Source: Candidatus Poribacteria bacterium
Lineage (GTDB): Bacteria; Poribacteria; WGA-4E; WGA-3G
DNA length: 8,243 nucleotides
Direction: 5' to 3'
NCBI GenBank assembly: GCA_007571355.1
Contig: RKRO01000393.1
Coordinates: forward strand, 1 to 8,243
Shown: positions 1-6,113 of the stretch, piece by piece
Layout of the letters: the number at the start of each line of letters is the position of its first letter
Numbering within the stretch: position 1 is the stretch's first letter
Notes under the pieces: generated by a model
What the model was told of the DNA's origin: nothing
The model's database searches: none
The model's input: only the letters and a program-made list of their open reading frames with translations
Position numbers and translations under genes: made by a program

Positions 1-1
1 T

Positions 2-541
2 TTTATCTATTATCGAGAAGGGGATATCACAAAATTCGTTGCCCCTGATATTTACGTCGTGTTTGGTGTGGACAAATACCCGCTACGCCGCAGTTTCTAC
101 ACGTGGGCAGAGGGGGCAGCACCCGTCGCCGTTTTCGAATTTCTCTCTGATTCAACAGCACATCAGGATCGAAATGAAAAAATCGGTGTGTATCTCAATG
201 ATATAGGCGTGCAAGAATACTTTACACATCAACCGGAACTGAAAAAGCCCGCAGAATTTCATGGATGGAGACGCAGAGCATCGGGTAACATCGTTGAGAT
301 GGTGCCGGATGCACGCGGAGGGTTGTTCAGCGAGGCACTAAATCTTTGGCTTCGGTCGGAGGAACAACAACACAGCCACGTTAGACTTTTACGTCCATAC
401 CTCCCTGATGGCACGCCGATTACAACTTCCATGGAAGAGCACCATCTGAGAGTGGCAGCGGAAACACGGACACAGGAATTAGAAGCGGAGTTAGAAAAAC
501 TCCGGGCACAAATTGCCAGCCTCCAAAACGAAAAGGTATAA
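2..541 (+). CDS. Uma2 family PD-(D/E)XK endonuclease, 5' end cut off by the window
   Basis: The reading frame is open from base 2, so the gene starts left of the window and 179 residues are visible; the GTG at 59 lies inside the conserved core and is not a plausible start. The visible part matches the Uma2 (DUF820) fold of the PD-(D/E)XK nuclease superfamily. An APDIYVVFGV strand supplies the catalytic-type Asp, followed by an AVFEFLSDST strand with the conserved Glu, then a DRNEKIGVYLNDIGVQEYF helix-strand unit that aligns with the usual family segment. The last 30 residues are rich in Glu, Leu and Arg with heptad-like spacing and look like a coiled coil, a common Uma2 tail. The family is predicted to be nucleases, but its biological role is poorly known. 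The stop lies 33 nt before the methyltransferase start, so co-transcription is likely. The family call is firm; nuclease activity is inferred. Confidence 0.85.
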   Translation, partial: FIYYREGDITKFVAPDIYVVFGVDKYPLRRSFYTWAEGAAPVAVFEFLSDSTAHQDRNEKIGVYLNDIGVQEYFTHQPELKKPAEFHGWRRRASGNIVEMVPDARGGLFSEALNLWLRSEEQQHSHVRLLRPYLPDGTPITTSMEEHHLRVAAETRTQELEAELEKLRAQIASLQNEKV

Positions 542-574
542 CACGCTACCGAAAAAAGAGACGTAATAACTGAA

Positions 575-2200
575 ATGAACACACTCTACTTCGGCGATAA
601 CCTTGAAGTCATGCGAGAAATGAGCACCGCGCGCATAGATTTAATCTGCACCGACCCGCCGTTCAACTCCGGACGCGACTACAACACCTTCCTTACCGAC
701 TCGAAGGCACAATCTAAAGCGTTCACGGATACTTGGACATGGGACGACCCCGCACAAGATGCTCGCGCCGATATAGAAAGACGCGCCCGCACCAGCGACA
801 CCTATAAAGCATTGGATACCTGCCTGAAAGGCTACGATCTTGTGTTGCAAAACGCCGTGTCCGGCAACAAAGGTGCAATGCGGGCATACCTCGCCTTTAT
901 GGGACCCCGGCTGGCAGAGATGCACCGACTCCTCAAAGACACAGGCAGCATCTACCTCCACTGTGACCCAACTGCAAGTCACTATCTCAAAGGCGTGATG
1001 GATGCAATATATGAAGTACAGAATTTTAGGAATGAGATTGTATGGTATTATGACGGTCCACAAAGACCTAGTAAAAAGAATTTTGGCAAGAAACATGATA
1101 CAATTTTGAGGTATACAAAATCAGAAAATTTTTTTGCTAATCCAGATGGGATTGCTCCAATCGTAAAATTGTCCGGCGACGAATTATCTAAATATAAAAA
1201 GACAGAAGACGGCAGATATTATTATGATTTGCCACGGGGAAGCTACACAGATCAATCAATTGAAAGACTTGACAAAGAAGGTCGTATTTTTTGGACGAAG
1301 TCTGGGAAACCGAGAGTAATGTACTTTCTACCTCAAGATGAACATGGAAATTTTTGTAGAAAAAAGCAACTTCATGATGTATGGACAGATGTCTATTCAT
1401 TAGGACAAATAAATACCAAAGAAAAACTCGGTTATCCGACACAGAAACCGCTTACCCTCTACGAACGGATGATAAAAGCCTCCAGCAATGAAGGCGATCT
1501 CGTCATGGACCCGTTTGCTGGATGCGGCACAACTATAGACGCAGCGCATACGCTGGGTAGACGTTGGATAGGGATTAACCTCACCATCCTCTCACTCGAC
1601 CCGATGCGGAGACGACTCGCTGATAGACACGGCTTGGAACCCGCAAGAGACTACGAAATGCGCGGATACCCAACCAACATGCAAGAGGTCCATAAACTCA
1701 TCCGAGACGAAAGGAAATACCACGACTTCTCTAACTGGGCAGTCACACGCCTCGGACTGCAACCGACAAAATCTGTCGGTGACGGCGGTAAAGATGGCGA
1801 AGCACACGTCGGGCATATTACCCTCTGGAATCCAGAGGAAGGACAAACAACGAACACACGCATTTTTGCAGAAGTCAAAAGCGGGAAACCCACAATCTCA
1901 CAAGTCCGCGCATTCTGCCGGGTTATGGACAAACACAACGCCATCGGGGTCTTTATCACGATTCAACCTGTCAGTGCCAGCATGCGTCAGGAAGCAGTGG
2001 ATATGGGAACGTTCACGCATAACAACGAAACGTTTCCACGCCTACAATTCTGGCAAATAGACGATGCGTATTTTTCAGATCCGAGTTCACTGCGGAATCT
2101 TATCCGTCTACCGCAGCAGTGGCTTGCACCTATGCAGAGAACGGAACGGCATTTCACAGATGCACAGATGAATTTTGATCTGCGCCGGCGTATCGATTGA
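575..2200 (+). CDS. Beta-class DNA methyltransferase fused to an Mrr-like PD-(D/E)XK domain
   Basis: A 541-residue site-specific DNA methyltransferase of the type III Mod/beta class, probably adenine N6-specific. The catalytic motif IV TDPPF (D27-F30) lies near the N-terminus and the AdoMet-binding motif I DPFAGCGTT (residues 312-320) follows it, which is the beta-class order. The GYPTQKP signature just before motif I is also typical. Residues about 149-289 fill the target-recognition position. After the methylase core, residues about 380-520 form a second domain with a GDGGKDG loop (D407) and an AEVKSGK strand (E433, K435), the D...ExK layout of Mrr-like restriction nucleases, followed by an AIGVFITIQP strand seen in such fusions. 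One chain could therefore both modify and cut, or the nuclease domain could act on modified or foreign DNA. No separate restriction gene is visible. The ATG at 575 fits the usual MxxLYxGDNLxVM N-terminus. Methylase certain; nuclease activity inferred from motifs. Confidence 0.92.
   Translation: MNTLYFGDNLEVMREMSTARIDLICTDPPFNSGRDYNTFLTDSKAQSKAFTDTWTWDDPAQDARADIERRARTSDTYKALDTCLKGYDLVLQNAVSGNKGAMRAYLAFMGPRLAEMHRLLKDTGSIYLHCDPTASHYLKGVMDAIYEVQNFRNEIVWYYDGPQRPSKKNFGKKHDTILRYTKSENFFANPDGIAPIVKLSGDELSKYKKTEDGRYYYDLPRGSYTDQSIERLDKEGRIFWTKSGKPRVMYFLPQDEHGNFCRKKQLHDVWTDVYSLGQINTKEKLGYPTQKPLTLYERMIKASSNEGDLVMDPFAGCGTTIDAAHTLGRRWIGINLTILSLDPMRRRLADRHGLEPARDYEMRGYPTNMQEVHKLIRDERKYHDFSNWAVTRLGLQPTKSVGDGGKDGEAHVGHITLWNPEEGQTTNTRIFAEVKSGKPTISQVRAFCRVMDKHNAIGVFITIQPVSASMRQEAVDMGTFTHNNETFPRLQFWQIDDAYFSDPSSLRNLIRLPQQWLAPMQRTERHFTDAQMNFDLRRRID
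1021..1440 (+). other. AT-rich target-recognition segment of the methyltransferase
   Basis: By hand count this 420-nt stretch has about 146 G+C bases (35%), while 601-720 has about 53% and 1501-1620 about 58%. The edges fall in the middle of the gene, where the target-recognition domain lies between motif IV and motif I. The reading frame is intact throughout and encodes residues about 149-289, including an EIVWYY strand and KKHDTILRYTKS, both typical of this methylase group. The compositional break suggests that the specificity module was swapped in from another source by recombination; this is inference. Confidence 0.7.
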
Positions 2201-2222
2201 AAAGAGAAACGCCTTTTGTGAA

Positions 2223-2238
2223 CGCGGTTTTATCCGCG
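2223..2238. repeat. Small inverted repeat between methyltransferase and sufS
   Basis: A perfect 5-bp stem, CGCGG and CCGCG, is separated by a 6-nt loop (TTTTAT), in the 72-nt gap between the two genes. There is no T-run after it, so it is a poor intrinsic terminator. It could be a weak terminator or an operator near the start of the Fe-S operon. Its position separates the accessory gene from the housekeeping operon. Confidence 0.35.
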
Positions 2239-2272
2239 ATTCAAACAATAAACAAAATAGGGTAAACAAACA

Positions 2273-3520
2273 ATGCACACCTCAGAATTTCGTCCGCTTG
2301 ATGTGGAACGTATCCGTAAGGATTTTCCGATCTTCGCGACAGAGCCGCCGCTGGCGTTTCTTGATAATGCAGCGTCAACACAGACCGCACGTCCAGTCGT
2401 TGACGCGATGGATGCCTATTACGATACCTATCGTTCCAATATCCATCGTGGTATCTACCGCATCTCGGAACAGGCAACGGAGGAATATGAACGCGCCCGC
2501 GAAAGGGTGGCGCGCTTGATTAATGCACCCCGCACGCGCCAAGTCATCTTCACGCGGAACACAACGGAATCCATTAATCTCGTCGCCTATAGTTGGGGCA
2601 ACCAGAATATTCGGGAGGGTGATGAAATCGTCCTGACCGTTATGGAACACCATAGCAACCTCGTGCCTTGGCAGCTGCTGGCGCAGCGAACAGGTGCGAC
2701 GCTCCGGTTCCTTGAGATCACCGATGAAGGACTCCTCGATTTCACGCAATTCCGCGACCTTCTTACCGAAAAAACGAAACTGGTTGCCATGGGACACGTC
2801 TCTAACGTACTCGGAACCATTAACCCCATACAATCTGTCATTGAGGCTGCGCACGCTGTCGGCGCGAAAGTCGTCGTGGATGCAGCACAATCGGTGCCAC
2901 ACTTTCACGTGGATGTGCAACAACTCGATTGTGATTTCCTTGCATTCTCTGGACATAAAATGTGTGGGCCGACCGGCATCGGTGTGTTATACGGTAAGTT
3001 AGAACTGCTTGAAGAGATGCCACCCTTCCTCGGCGGCGGTTCAATGATTCGTGCTGTCGAGCGCGACGTATCAACTTACGCAGACCTCCCGGCGAAATTT
3101 GAAGCAGGCACGCCAAGCATCGCCGAAGCCATCGGGCTTGGGCATGCCGCTGACTACATCACACACGCAAATTTAGCGGCAATTCACGTCCATGAACAGG
3201 AACTTCTAAAATACGCACATCACCGTTTAAAAGAAATCGAAGGCATTACAATCTACGGACCCTCCGCACCACATCAAAAAGCAGGTGTCATCTCCTTTAA
3301 TATAGCGGGGATCCACCCGCATGACATTGCAGGCATGCTGGACATGCACGGTGTCGCTATTCGGGCTGGACACCACTGCGCCCAACCGCTCATGAAGCGA
3401 TTAGACGTTATCGCCACCGCGCGTGCCAGTTTCTATCTTTACAACACAGTTGAAGATGTCGACAGGTTATATGAGGGACTCTGTAGAACACAAAAACTCA
3501 TGACCCGGAGAAGAAGATGA
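2273..3520 (+). CDS. sufS: Cysteine desulfurase, SufS type (class II NifS-like aminotransferase fold)
   Basis: A 415-residue PLP enzyme, the usual length for SufS. It removes sulfur from L-cysteine, giving alanine and an enzyme-bound persulfide that feeds Fe-S cluster assembly in the cytoplasm. Visible landmarks in order are: FLDNAASTQ near residue 30; the MEHHSNLVPW motif near 124-133, with the PLP-stacking His; VVDAAQSVPH with PLP-contacting Asp203 and Gln206; FSGHKMCGPTGIG with the Schiff-base Lys229; and RAGHHCAQPLM with the sulfur-accepting Cys369. The RxGHHCAxPLM form is that of group II (SufS/CsdA) and not of IscS. The ATG at 2273 is preceded by an AGGG at 2259-2262, about 10 nt away. 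The gene overlaps the scaffold gene by 4 nt (ATGA), indicating translational coupling. It is the first gene of the operon; sufB, sufC and sufD do not precede it, the upstream neighbour being the methyltransferase. Confidence 0.95.
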   Translation: MHTSEFRPLDVERIRKDFPIFATEPPLAFLDNAASTQTARPVVDAMDAYYDTYRSNIHRGIYRISEQATEEYERARERVARLINAPRTRQVIFTRNTTESINLVAYSWGNQNIREGDEIVLTVMEHHSNLVPWQLLAQRTGATLRFLEITDEGLLDFTQFRDLLTEKTKLVAMGHVSNVLGTINPIQSVIEAAHAVGAKVVVDAAQSVPHFHVDVQQLDCDFLAFSGHKMCGPTGIGVLYGKLELLEEMPPFLGGGSMIRAVERDVSTYADLPAKFEAGTPSIAEAIGLGHAADYITHANLAAIHVHEQELLKYAHHRLKEIEGITIYGPSAPHQKAGVISFNIAGIHPHDIAGMLDMHGVAIRAGHHCAQPLMKRLDVIATARASFYLYNTVEDVDRLYEGLCRTQKLMTRRRR

Positions 3521-3906
3521 ACATATATCAGGAAGAATTGCTTGACCATTACGAGAATCCCAGCAACTACGGAACGTTGCCGAACCCTGATATTTCACAC
3601 GAGGAGGATAATCCGCTGTGTGGGGATCAGATTCGCATGGACCTCCTTGTTGAAGACGATAAAATCAAAGAGGTGCGTTTCTGTGGTCACGGTTGTACGA
3701 TCAGTCTGGCGGCAGCCTCTATGTTAACTGAGGAAATCGAAGGCAAAACCCTTGATGAAGTCAAGCAGCTCACAAAAGACGACATTTTGGAGATGGTCGG
3801 CATTCCGCTGGGACCCGTTCGCATCAAGTGTGCGTTATTGGCACTCAAAGTACTCAAAGCCGGTGCCTACGGCATCAACTGCTGGCCCGGCGAAGAAGAT
3901 GAATAA
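3517..3906 (+). CDS. sufU: Fe-S cluster scaffold / sulfur acceptor of the SufU-IscU family
   Basis: A 129-residue U-type protein that receives sulfur from the desulfurase encoded just upstream. The three conserved cysteines are C35 (in NPLCGDQI, with Asp37), C60 (in GHGCTISLAAASML) and C105 (in RIKCALLAL). The third motif is of SufU style, Lys before Cys, where IscU has His-Cys. The distance from C60 to C105 is 45 residues, close to IscU, and the extra stretch of about 19 residues seen in Bacillus SufU is missing. Two further cysteines, C56 and C122, are present. The start overlaps the sufS stop by 4 nt, and a GGAG at 3507-3510 serves as ribosome binding site. Pairing with a SufS-type enzyme favours the SufU name, but the length leaves the subtype open: it could be a true scaffold or a Zn-bound sulfur transferase. 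Confidence 0.9.
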   Translation: MNIYQEELLDHYENPSNYGTLPNPDISHEEDNPLCGDQIRMDLLVEDDKIKEVRFCGHGCTISLAAASMLTEEIEGKTLDEVKQLTKDDILEMVGIPLGPVRIKCALLALKVLKAGAYGINCWPGEEDE

Positions 3907-3930
3907 CATCTGAACTTGAAAAAGGAAAAT

Positions 3931-4245
3931 ATGCCAGAATTCTATAAAGTTGCGAAAGTGAGTGAAGTACCCCCCGGCACAAAACACTTGGTCGAGGTGG
4001 ACTTCGTCCCCGTACTACTCTTCAATATTGAGGGTGAGTTCTATGCGATGGAGGACGTTTGCACACACGATGGCGGGCCTTTAGCCGAAGGCTTTCTCAA
4101 CGGCGATGAAATCGAATGCCCACGGCACGGCGCACGTTTTTGCGTCAAAACCGGAGAACCGCTCTGTATGCCCGCTGTCGAAGCCATCGAATGTTACACC
4201 GTCAAAATTGAAGATGACGACATCCTTGTCAGTGTTGACGAATGA
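3931..4245 (+). CDS. Rieske-type [2Fe-2S] ferredoxin
   Basis: A 104-residue single-domain Rieske ferredoxin of the NirD/dioxygenase-ferredoxin class. The cluster ligands are plain: C44-x-H46 in VCTHDGG and C63-x2-H66 in ECPRHGARF, spaced by 16 residues. It has no signal peptide or membrane anchor, so it is a cytoplasmic electron carrier. Such small Rieske proteins often accompany SUF genes, where they may supply electrons for cluster assembly or be a client; that role is inference. The ATG at 3931 is preferred because AAGGA lies 4 nt upstream and the family usually starts just before the first strand. An upstream TTG at 3916 would add five residues and is less likely. The gene is 24 nt after sufU. 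Confidence 0.93.
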   Translation: MPEFYKVAKVSEVPPGTKHLVEVDFVPVLLFNIEGEFYAMEDVCTHDGGPLAEGFLNGDEIECPRHGARFCVKTGEPLCMPAVEAIECYTVKIEDDDILVSVDE

Positions 4246-4259
4246 ACCTATCACCTTAT

Positions 4260-4266
4260 GAGGAGG
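4260..4266 (+). promoter_or_regulatory. Strong Shine-Dalgarno site that sets the sufT start
   Basis: GAGGAGG lies 8 nt before the ATG at 4275. An alternative ATG at 4242 overlaps the Rieske stop codon, but this near-perfect ribosome binding site and the family N-terminus both point to 4275. Confidence 0.75.
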
Positions 4267-4274
4267 AAACCCCA

Positions 4275-4577
4275 ATGCTATCCGAAGAAACTGTATTAGA
4301 AACCATCAAAGAAAACATTATTGACCCCGAAATCGGCATCAACATCGTCGATATGGGGCTTATCTACGGCGTTGACATCAACGACACCACAGTAGATATT
4401 ACGATGACCTTAACAAGTCCCGGCTGTCCCGCTGGCGGCCAGATCGTCAACGGCGCGCAGCACGTCACGCAGCAACTCGACGGCGTTGAGGAAGTCAATG
4501 TCAATGTCGTCTGGACCCCACGTTGGAACCCGGAAATGATGACTGAAGACGCAAGGGACGAACTTGGTATCTTTTAA
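4275..4577 (+). CDS. sufT: MIP18/DUF59 family Fe-S assembly protein, SufT/PaaD-like
   Basis: A 100-residue protein of the MIP18 (DUF59) family. The order of motifs is standard: an N-terminal helix, then DPEIGINIVDMGLIYGV (residues 17-33), the strand MTLTSPGCPAGGQI with the conserved Cys51, and a C-terminal VWTPRWNPEMMTEDARDELG. Bacterial members such as SufT take part in Fe-S protein maturation, while PaaD-type members help assemble an Fe-S-dependent oxygenase. The neighbouring desulfurase and scaffold favour the SufT role. It is cytoplasmic, with no membrane segment. The gap after the Rieske gene is 29 nt, and hicB begins 20 nt after its stop codon. Confidence 0.92.
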   Translation: MLSEETVLETIKENIIDPEIGINIVDMGLIYGVDINDTTVDITMTLTSPGCPAGGQIVNGAQHVTQQLDGVEEVNVNVVWTPRWNPEMMTEDARDELGIF

Positions 4578-4597
4578 AAAGTATGTGAGGCTCTGAG

Positions 4598-4843
4598 ATG
4601 GAATACAAAATACCCCTTGTTCTGACACCACAACCTGAGGGAGGGTATACAGTGACTTCTCCACTGTTGCCTGAGTTGGTTACGGAGGGCACTTCGTTAG
4701 ACGAGTCGTTAGAAAACGCCAAAGACGCTTTTAGAGCAGTCTTAGAACTCTATCAAGAGTTAGGACGTTCATTGCCGGAAAACATCCAGATTTCTGGTGA
4801 GGAACGTCTCATGTCGTTAGAAACAGTGGTATCTGTTTCGTGA
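4598..4843 (+). CDS. hicB: HicB family antitoxin, short form
   Basis: An 81-residue HicB-like protein, the expected partner and neutraliser of the HicA toxin encoded next. The YKIPLVLTPQPEGGYTVTSP start and the SLDESLENAKDAFRAVLELY helix are the hallmark of the HicB partial RNase H fold. The C-terminal ribbon-helix-helix or HTH domain of longer HicB proteins is absent, so direct promoter autoregulation by this protein is doubtful. A TGAGG at 4586-4590 precedes the ATG by 7 nt. The stop overlaps the hicA start (GTGA). The antitoxin-first order is the reverse of classical hicAB. It lies only 20 nt after sufT, so it probably shares the operon transcript. Local GC is somewhat lower (about 40-52% per 60 nt) than in neighbouring genes. 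Confidence 0.88.
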   Translation: MEYKIPLVLTPQPEGGYTVTSPLLPELVTEGTSLDESLENAKDAFRAVLELYQELGRSLPENIQISGEERLMSLETVVSVS

Positions 4844-5052
4844 AATATAGAGAAGTTTCCCGCAAATTAACGAACCTCGGTTGTCAAGAACGAAAGAGAA
4901 GAAGTGGCGGATCACATCGGAAATGGTTTAACCCCAATACCGGGCAAGGCACTGTGATACCGGATTGGGGAAGTCGCGACTTGAAATTGGGAACGATTCA
5001 TGCCGCTGTTCGACAATTAGGAATCAATTGGCAAAATTTCCAAGACGCTTAG
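4840..5052 (+). CDS. hicA: HicA family mRNA interferase toxin
   Basis: A 70-residue HicA-type protein with a double-stranded-RNA-binding fold, expected to cleave mRNA when not held by HicB. Visible landmarks are the N-terminal helix with SRKLTNLGC, the catalytic His26 in GGSHRKW, a following strand ending in TVIPDW, and the DLKLGTIHAAVRQLGI helix, matching the usual DLKPGTLRxILRQxGI tail. The GTG start overlaps the hicB stop by 4 nt, coupling toxin output to antitoxin translation. The catalytic His is intact, so the toxin looks functional. The next gene begins 32 nt after its stop. The family call is firm; activity and target are inferred. Confidence 0.88.
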   Translation: MKYREVSRKLTNLGCQERKRRSGGSHRKWFNPNTGQGTVIPDWGSRDLKLGTIHAAVRQLGINWQNFQDA

Positions 5053-5084
5053 AATCGAGGGAGCTGTCGTTAGACAATGAAGTA

Positions 5085-5480
5085 ATGACTACTTTGAGCA
5101 AAAGTCCGAAACGCCTTAAAAAGCACGACACCGCCTTTCAGGTAGAGTGGAAAGATGGACACGTCAGTTGGTATCCATACACTTACCTGCGACAAATGTG
5201 TCCGTGTGCCGAGTGCGCCATCATCCGGCATAAAGGGCGAGACATCCACTCCCTCTTTGCACCGCAAGGCGATGGAGACGTAACGCTGATTGAGGTCTCG
5301 GACGATATCCAACCCCTTGATGTGCAGTTAGTGGGGCGCTACGCGCTCCAATTCAGTTGGAACGATGGACACAACACCGGCATCTATCCGTTTGAAGTCC
5401 TACGTGAGATATGTCCGTGTCCAGAATGCGCGCCCCTTGATGAAAAAGTGCCGCTTCAAACTGAGGAAAAAACAAAATGA
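5085..5480 (+). CDS. DUF971 domain protein with two CPCxEC motifs
   Basis: A 131-residue protein of the DUF971 family (also called GBBH-like N-terminal domain), with no established biochemical role. It contains two matching units: a W-x-DGH stretch, a YP, then LRxxCPCxECA at residues 22-45 and again at 92-116. Similar internal symmetry is a general feature of the domain, but both copies here keep the full CPCxEC cysteines, which could bind metal or an Fe-S cluster. DUF971 genes often lie beside Fe-S assembly genes, as here. The ATG at 5085 was chosen because the domain follows directly; the frame is open further upstream but overlaps hicA, and no strong ribosome binding site decides the start. 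The stop overlaps the rhodanese start by 4 nt. Confidence 0.85.
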   Translation: MTTLSKSPKRLKKHDTAFQVEWKDGHVSWYPYTYLRQMCPCAECAIIRHKGRDIHSLFAPQGDGDVTLIEVSDDIQPLDVQLVGRYALQFSWNDGHNTGIYPFEVLREICPCPECAPLDEKVPLQTEEKTK

Positions 5481-5809
5481 TGCAGAAAGAAATCCCAGAA
5501 ATTTCACCGCAAGAACTGAAACAGAAACTTGACGGCAACGAGTCAGTACTATTGCTGGATGTCCGTGAACCGCTCGAATACGACGTTGTGCATCTTGAAA
5601 ACGCGATGTTGATACCGCTCAAGACGTTGCCGCAGCATATAAACGGCATCCCATCAGACCAAGACATTGTTGTTTATTGCCATCATGGACAACGTAGCCT
5701 CTATGCCGCCGCCTATCTGCAACAGAATGGGTTTACAGATGTAAAAAACCTCAGCGGCGGGATCGACCAATGGGCAGCCGAAATTGATCCAACGCTACCG
5801 AGATACTAA
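5477..5809 (+). CDS. Single-domain rhodanese-like sulfurtransferase
   Basis: A 110-residue rhodanese domain protein. Visible landmarks are the LLLDVREPLEYDVVHLENA segment with the usual DVRExxEY motif (residues 28-35), the active-site loop CHHGQRS with Cys68, and the C-terminal LSGGIDQWAAEIDP. Such proteins carry sulfur as a cysteine persulfide and pass it to acceptors; the CHHGxRS loop resembles that of rhodanese domains tied to molybdopterin or thiamine sulfur transfer. Here it closes an operon that begins with a cysteine desulfurase, so handling of SufS-derived sulfur is a reasonable inference. The start is coupled to DUF971 by an ATGA overlap, and GAGG at 5463-5466 gives a ribosome binding site. 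It appears to be the last gene of the operon. Confidence 0.93.
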   Translation: MMQKEIPEISPQELKQKLDGNESVLLLDVREPLEYDVVHLENAMLIPLKTLPQHINGIPSDQDIVVYCHHGQRSLYAAAYLQQNGFTDVKNLSGGIDQWAAEIDPTLPRY

Positions 5810-5837
5810 ATCGTCCTGAACAGCACGGCGAAAAAGA

Positions 5838-5866
5838 TTGACTTTTGTTTAAAAATGCGGTATGAT
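5838..5866 (+). promoter_or_regulatory. Near-consensus sigma70-type promoter
   Basis: TTGACT (5838-5843), a 17-nt spacer and TATGAT (5861-5866) each match five of six consensus positions with ideal spacing. Transcription would start near 5872-5875, the left edge of repeat copy 1, and run through both repeat copies toward the Uma2 gene at 6149, giving a leader of about 275 nt. It lies 28 nt after the rhodanese stop. It could also drive a non-coding RNA from the repeats. Confidence 0.6.
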
Positions 5867-5870
5867 GTTG

Positions 5871-5985
5871 TTATCGTAAAGCCCGTAAGGATTGAAATCC
5901 ATCCCATGAAGCGTTTCCCCTCTGATTCCCCCTGATAAGGGGGGGAGAGGTTTCTTCGAGGAGGGATCTGCGTCCAAGGGTGCAT
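5871..5985 (+). repeat. Intergenic palindromic repeat, copy 1
   Basis: The unit begins TTATCGTAAAGCCCGTAAG, continues through ATCCATCCCATGAAGCG and reaches a hairpin with CCCCC (5928-5932), loop TGATAA and GGGGG (5939-5943). An outer stem of CCTCT (5919-5923) and AGAGG (5946-5950) can extend it with bulges. It ends with ATCTGCGTCCAAGGGTGC. The first 77 nt match copy 2 almost exactly. Both edges are seen again in copy 3, so it is probably a dispersed, MITE-like or REP-like element. It encodes no protein. Confidence 0.8.
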
Positions 5986-6063
5986 TTATCGTAAAGCCCG
6001 TAAGAAATTGAAATCCATCCCATGAAGCGTTTCCCCTCTGATTCCCCCTGATAAGGGGGGGAG
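5986..6063 (+). repeat. Intergenic palindromic repeat, copy 2
   Basis: Identical to the first 77 nt of copy 1 except for AA in place of G after CGTAAG (one substitution and one inserted base). It begins exactly where copy 1 ends, as a direct tandem copy. The similarity stops after the G-run; the right end ATCTGCGTCCAAG is missing and the sequence runs into other palindromes. Confidence 0.82.
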
Positions 6064-6085
6064 GGGGGTTGTCTTCGGACACTTT

Positions 6086-6100
6086 CACCCCGTAGGGGTG
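6086..6100. repeat. Perfect palindrome CACCCC-GTA-GGGGTG
   Basis: Six-base arms with a 3-nt loop, just after repeat copy 2 and 49 nt before the Uma2 start. No T-run follows, so it is more likely a structural repeat or protein-binding site than an intrinsic terminator. In the leader RNA it would form a stable hairpin. Confidence 0.6.
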
Positions 6101-6113
6101 CTATATCTCTAAA

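Noticed and set aside
641..1096. 151-codon open frame on the - strand
   Set aside because: Antisense shadow of the methyltransferase catalytic region, with no recognisable domain.
2223..2238. Intrinsic terminator after the methyltransferase
   Set aside because: The hairpin has only a 5-bp stem and no following T-run, so it is listed as an inverted repeat only.
2175..2519. 114-codon open frame on the + strand
   Set aside because: Overlaps the end of the methyltransferase and the start of sufS in another frame; its Arg-rich composition is typical of a shadow frame.
2375..2956. 193-codon open frame on the - strand
   Set aside because: Lies wholly inside sufS in antisense, with no domain resemblance; sufS has all catalytic residues.
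5871..6063. Possible CRISPR array from two near-identical repeats
   Set aside because: Only two copies, each about 77 nt and 115 nt apart, far longer than CRISPR repeats; the unit carries a C-run/G-run hairpin and has a dispersed third copy.
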